A stretch of 8,807 nt of DNA. Source: Chloroflexota bacterium (lineage in GTDB: Bacteria; Chloroflexota; Anaerolineae; Aggregatilineales; Phototrophicaceae). A program made the position numbers and the translations under genes. The stretch lies in contig JAEVZT010000285.1 in assembly GCA_023392115.1 (NCBI GenBank), positions 1-8,807 on the forward strand. Direction: 5' to 3'. This document shows positions 6,207 to 8,807 of this stretch, one piece after another (the stretch's first letter is position 1; each line of letters starts with the position of its first letter). The notes under the pieces are model-generated. The model ran no database searches. It was not told the DNA's origin and was given only the letters and a program-made list of their open reading frames with translations.

Positions 6207-7325
6207 ATGGAACAACGGCAGCTTGGAATCGGTATCATCGGCTTGCATGAAGGTCGAACGTTACTCAAAGCAGTCAATCAACCGATACCGCCGACGGTTG
6301 GCGTCATGGCGCAGTCGATCTACCGCGCGCCGCACGTCCGCGTTGTCGCCGCCTGCGATCTCAACCCCGAAAAGATCGCCGAGGCGCGAGTTGACGACCC
6401 GGATGTCTTCTATACAACTGATTACGCCGAGATGCTGCTCAGACCGGATGTTGATATCGTCGCCATCTACACACCCGACCAGTATCACGGCGAGCACATT
6501 CGGCAGGCGTGGGAAGCGGGCAAGCATGTCATCTGCACGAAGCCGCTTGTGAACTCGCTCGACGATGCTCGTGCGCTTGTCGCCACCGCCAAGCGCACCG
6601 GCGGCAAGCTGCTTGTCGGGCAGAGCGTACGCTTCTTCGGGTCATTTCTCCGGCAGCGCGCCGCCTATCAGCAAGGCGAGATCGGCGCGCTCGAACTGGC
6701 GGACGCGCACTACATTCACCGCATGGATTGGTATTACGATAAGAGCCCGTGGGCGGTCGATACGACTGACTGGGTCTTTCTTGGCATGAGCCATCCGATC
6801 GACCTACTCTACTGGTATCTCGGCGCGCCCGATGAAGTGTTCGCATACGGCACGTACTCGGCACTAGGGCGGCGCTACAACGTGCGTTCGTTCGATGTGT
6901 GTAGTGTCAGCGTCCGCACCGCCGACGGTCGGCTTGGACGCGCGCTCGGTCACTACGGGCTGCACGAGCTGCCTTCAGCACGCAATGCCATCGAGTTAGT
7001 ACTCTATGGCTCAGACGGCACGAGCATGGCGCAGTACCACGACATGCGCCTCTATGCCACGCAGCGAGACGGGGTAGAAATCAAACAGGATATGCTTTAC
7101 AGCCAGCGCGGCTATTACTTCAACAACGAAGTTCACGGTATGCACTACGGCGAATTCGCCAACTACGCCGAGCACTTCGCGCTGGCACTGCTCGAGGGAA
7201 GTGATCACGCTCCCGATCTCAGCGATGGGCTGACCGTGTTCTGTATGATGGAAGCGGTGCGCCGCTCCATTGAAACCGGTCAGCCCGTTGCCGTCGCGCC
7301 GATCATGGCGGAAATCGGCTTATGA
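6207..7325 (+). CDS. Gfo/Idh/MocA family NAD(P)-dependent oxidoreductase
   Basis: A predicted cytoplasmic sugar dehydrogenase or sugar-derivative oxidoreductase of 372 residues, a normal length for the family. The N-terminal Rossmann fold shows G7-I-G9-I-I-G12, and D51 in VVAACDLNP should bind the adenine ribose, favouring NAD over NADP. YTPDQYHGEHIRQAWEAGKH is the standard fourth strand and helix. The catalytic lysine is K112 in CTKPL, where most relatives have EKPL. The second domain contains GMSHPIDLLYWYLG, with H196 and D199 at the conserved active-site positions. The stretch from about 22 to 43, between the first helix and the second strand, is longer than usual. ATG 6207 is chosen because GGGGGA lies about 10 bases upstream and the family similarity begins there. 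It is transcribed divergently from the URO-D pair and ends 6 bases from the convergent beta-helix gene. The exact sugar substrate is unknown. Confidence 0.93.
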   Translation: MEQRQLGIGIIGLHEGRTLLKAVNQPIPPTVGVMAQSIYRAPHVRVVAACDLNPEKIAEARVDDPDVFYTTDYAEMLLRPDVDIVAIYTPDQYHGEHIRQAWEAGKHVICTKPLVNSLDDARALVATAKRTGGKLLVGQSVRFFGSFLRQRAAYQQGEIGALELADAHYIHRMDWYYDKSPWAVDTTDWVFLGMSHPIDLLYWYLGAPDEVFAYGTYSALGRRYNVRSFDVCSVSVRTADGRLGRALGHYGLHELPSARNAIELVLYGSDGTSMAQYHDMRLYATQRDGVEIKQDMLYSQRGYYFNNEVHGMHYGEFANYAEHFALALLEGSDHAPDLSDGLTVFCMMEAVRRSIETGQPVAVAPIMAEIGL

Positions 7326-7331
7326 GCAAGA

Positions 7332-8660
7332 TCAGGACTCGCGTTCGGCGGCAATCGCCTGATTATCGATGAACTGGTTCTCGCCGACATGAACTCCCGG
7401 CTTGTCAATCAACAGCAGCGCCTGCTCGACATTCTTCTCGAACGTATTCTCTTCGATGTCAATGTCGTACACTCGGTAGAAGCGCGCACCGACGCGGTTG
7501 TTGCGGAACTGGTTGCGATGCAGACGGTAGCCCCGCCCGTCAATGCCGCTGATCTCCGCGCCCGTGTAGCCGTTAAAGCCAATACCGTTATTCTCGATTC
7601 GGTTGTCCTCAACGGTGAAATCGTAGGACACTTCCCAACCGGGCCACGATTCCAGCACCTTGCCGCCGCGCGTGAATAGGCGTATCCCTTCGCCGTTTGT
7701 CAGAATGCGGTTGTTCCGGATCGTGAAGTTGTGCCCGTGCTCAATCGCGATGCCAACCCAGCGGTTGAACTCAATGTGATTGTCTTCTAGCACGTTGTCC
7801 CACGAATAGCCGAGCCAGAAGCCGTAGTTCGACCGGCTGCAGTCGTTGCGCCTGAAGATGTTGCCGCGCGAAAACGTCGATTCGATGGCGTTGTTCGGGC
7901 TAAGGCGGCAGTCGTTGTCCTCGATCAGGTTGTCGTCGCAGGTGGTACGTTCGCCATCTGGCGTGCATCCGGCAATGAAGATGCCATCGCCGCCGCACAG
8001 GCAGCTGTTGCGCAGAATCTGGTTGCGGCTCGAACTCATGACAAGCACAATCCCCGACGCATCCGCCTCGACGCGGATGGAGCCGTTTTCCGGTCGCCGG
8101 TAGACTCGGTTGCAGAAGTCGAGCCGGTTATCCTGAATGATGTTGTCGCTCGATCCACTCATATACACGCCCCAGCCGCTGTTGAATGAGGCGTTGTTCT
8201 TCTCGACGGTCACGCGCGAGCATCCGTAGAGCAGCACCCCGTTCATCTGATGCTGGAGATCGCAGTTACGCACTACCCCACCCTGCACGTCGTTTAGCAG
8301 CACCGCGCCGCTGTAAACCTGTTCGATCGGCAGCCACAGGTAGAGAAACGTGTCGATGCCTTCGATTTCCGCGGTGTCGCGCACGCGCAGATCTGCGAGC
8401 GTCACGTCCTGACAATGGTCAAAGCGCGCGCCATGATAGAAGCCGCTCGTCGACAGGTTGCGGACTGTGACGCCGCGCCGGTTCTTGGCGTGGACTGCTG
8501 CGCCCGAATGGTGACCGCTCACGAGCAGCGCGCCGCTCCCATCGAGCGTGATGCCATCTGCGCCAAACGTGATGCCGTGTTCTAGGTGATACACACCCGG
8601 AGCGAGCGTTGTATCTTCGGTAATGACCATCCCGTCCACCGGGATAACATTCGTTTGCAT
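7332..8660 (-). CDS. Right-handed parallel beta-helix repeat protein (NosD/PbH1-like)
   Basis: A 442-residue protein made almost wholly of parallel beta-helix coils of about 22-24 residues, seen as repeated 'N.I..N.....G..l' units. Examples are SDNIIQDNRLDFC (171-183), DDNLIEDNDC (242-251), WDNVLEDNHIEFN (287-299), NFTIRNNRILTNGEGIRL (311-328), DFTVEDNRIENNGIGF (347-362) and DIDIEENTFEKN (399-410). The N-terminal part (about 14-50) looks like a cap followed by the first coils. Such folds bind or cleave polysaccharides (lyases, epimerases, pectinase-like enzymes) or form NosD-type proteins; no catalytic residues can be assigned by eye. The start at ATG 8660 follows a strong GAGAGGAG site. No signal peptide or lipobox is visible, so the protein appears cytoplasmic, which is unusual for the fold. 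It lies 27 bases after the partial upstream gene, probably in the same operon, and converges on the dehydrogenase gene. Confidence 0.88.
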   Translation of the reverse strand: MQTNVIPVDGMVITEDTTLAPGVYHLEHGITFGADGITLDGSGALLVSGHHSGAAVHAKNRRGVTVRNLSTSGFYHGARFDHCQDVTLADLRVRDTAEIEGIDTFLYLWLPIEQVYSGAVLLNDVQGGVVRNCDLQHQMNGVLLYGCSRVTVEKNNASFNSGWGVYMSGSSDNIIQDNRLDFCNRVYRRPENGSIRVEADASGIVLVMSSSRNQILRNSCLCGGDGIFIAGCTPDGERTTCDDNLIEDNDCRLSPNNAIESTFSRGNIFRRNDCSRSNYGFWLGYSWDNVLEDNHIEFNRWVGIAIEHGHNFTIRNNRILTNGEGIRLFTRGGKVLESWPGWEVSYDFTVEDNRIENNGIGFNGYTGAEISGIDGRGYRLHRNQFRNNRVGARFYRVYDIDIEENTFEKNVEQALLLIDKPGVHVGENQFIDNQAIAAERES

Positions 8661-8665
8661 GTTGA

Positions 8666-8673
8666 CTCCTCTC
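8666..8673 (-). promoter_or_regulatory. Shine-Dalgarno site of the beta-helix gene
   Basis: On the - strand GAGAGGAG lies 5 bases before ATG 8660. It confirms that start, and so the absence of any N-terminal signal sequence. Confidence 0.75.
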
Positions 8674-8687
8674 GTCGTTCATTCACC

Positions 8688-8807
8688 TTACAAGCGCCGG
8701 TTCGCCAGCGCGATCACGGCATCAATCTCTTCGCGCGCGCCTTCGAGCGTGCCGTCGACGAATGCCAGCGTCGGTAGATAAGACGGCGAATCAGGTAGGC
8801 GCTCGTA
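8688..8807 (-). CDS. Unidentified protein, C-terminal 39 residues (5' end outside window)
   Basis: The frame is open from the window edge to a TAA at 8690-8688 and encodes 39 residues, including YLPTLAFVDGTLEGAREEID and ending in ALANRRL. The last 20 residues look like an amphipathic helix (EGAREEIDAVIALANRRL). The family is not recognised from so short a tail. Coding is supported by the high GC at third codon positions, the same strand, and the 27-base gap to the beta-helix start that contains only that gene's ribosome site. It is probably the gene before the beta-helix gene in one operon. Confidence 0.6.
   Translation of the reverse strand, partial: YERLPDSPSYLPTLAFVDGTLEGAREEIDAVIALANRRL

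Noticed and set aside
6120..6248. Longer N-terminus of URO-D-like gene A
   Set aside because: It crosses the divergent promoter and the start of the opposite gene; URO-D similarity begins at about 6119.
7332..8660. NosD of a nitrous oxide reductase cluster
   Set aside because: Beta-helix repeats are shared, but there are no nos genes nearby and no signal peptide.

Overview
The window is gene-dense, moderately high-GC bacterial DNA and reads as part of a carbohydrate-utilisation locus. Several traits are common in Chloroflexota (Anaerolineae-like) and also occur in Armatimonadota and similar soil or sediment bacteria: a CUT1-type sugar ABC importer without its own ATPase, URO-D-superfamily proteins beside sugar genes, a Gfo/Idh/MocA dehydrogenase and a beta-helix protein. 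The taxonomic guess is inference with low to moderate confidence; no rRNA or other marker is present.

Layout. (1) About 1-3727, + strand: the 3' end of a sugar-binding protein gene, a strong RNA hairpin, two MalF/MalG-type permease genes, and a 413-residue protein whose C-terminal half carries a complete ferritin-like di-iron ligand pattern (E, ExxH, E, ExxH). The unit ends at an intrinsic terminator (about 3758-3789). (2) 3788-6119, - strand: two overlapping genes for divergent URO-D-superfamily proteins. Both keep the His-x-Cys of corrinoid methyltransferases but lack its usual third zinc-ligand Cys. (3) 6120-6206: a short divergent promoter region centred on a perfect palindrome, GATTATAATC, that gives a consensus -10 hexamer on both strands. 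(4) 6207-7325, + strand: a Gfo/Idh/MocA-family NAD(P)-dependent sugar dehydrogenase. (5) 7332-8807, - strand: a right-handed parallel beta-helix protein without a recognisable signal peptide, preceded by the 3' end of an unidentified gene in the same direction.

Working model (inference). The importer brings in an oligosaccharide or glycoside, the Gfo/Idh/MocA enzyme oxidises a sugar unit, and the beta-helix protein may bind or cleave a polysaccharide-derived substrate. The di-iron-like protein and the URO-D pair have no assigned role; a one-carbon or demethylation step on a decorated sugar is one idea, but no corrinoid-protein gene is visible here. No rRNA, tRNA, CRISPR array, insertion sequence or phage gene was seen, and no stretch longer than about 90 bases lies between genes.
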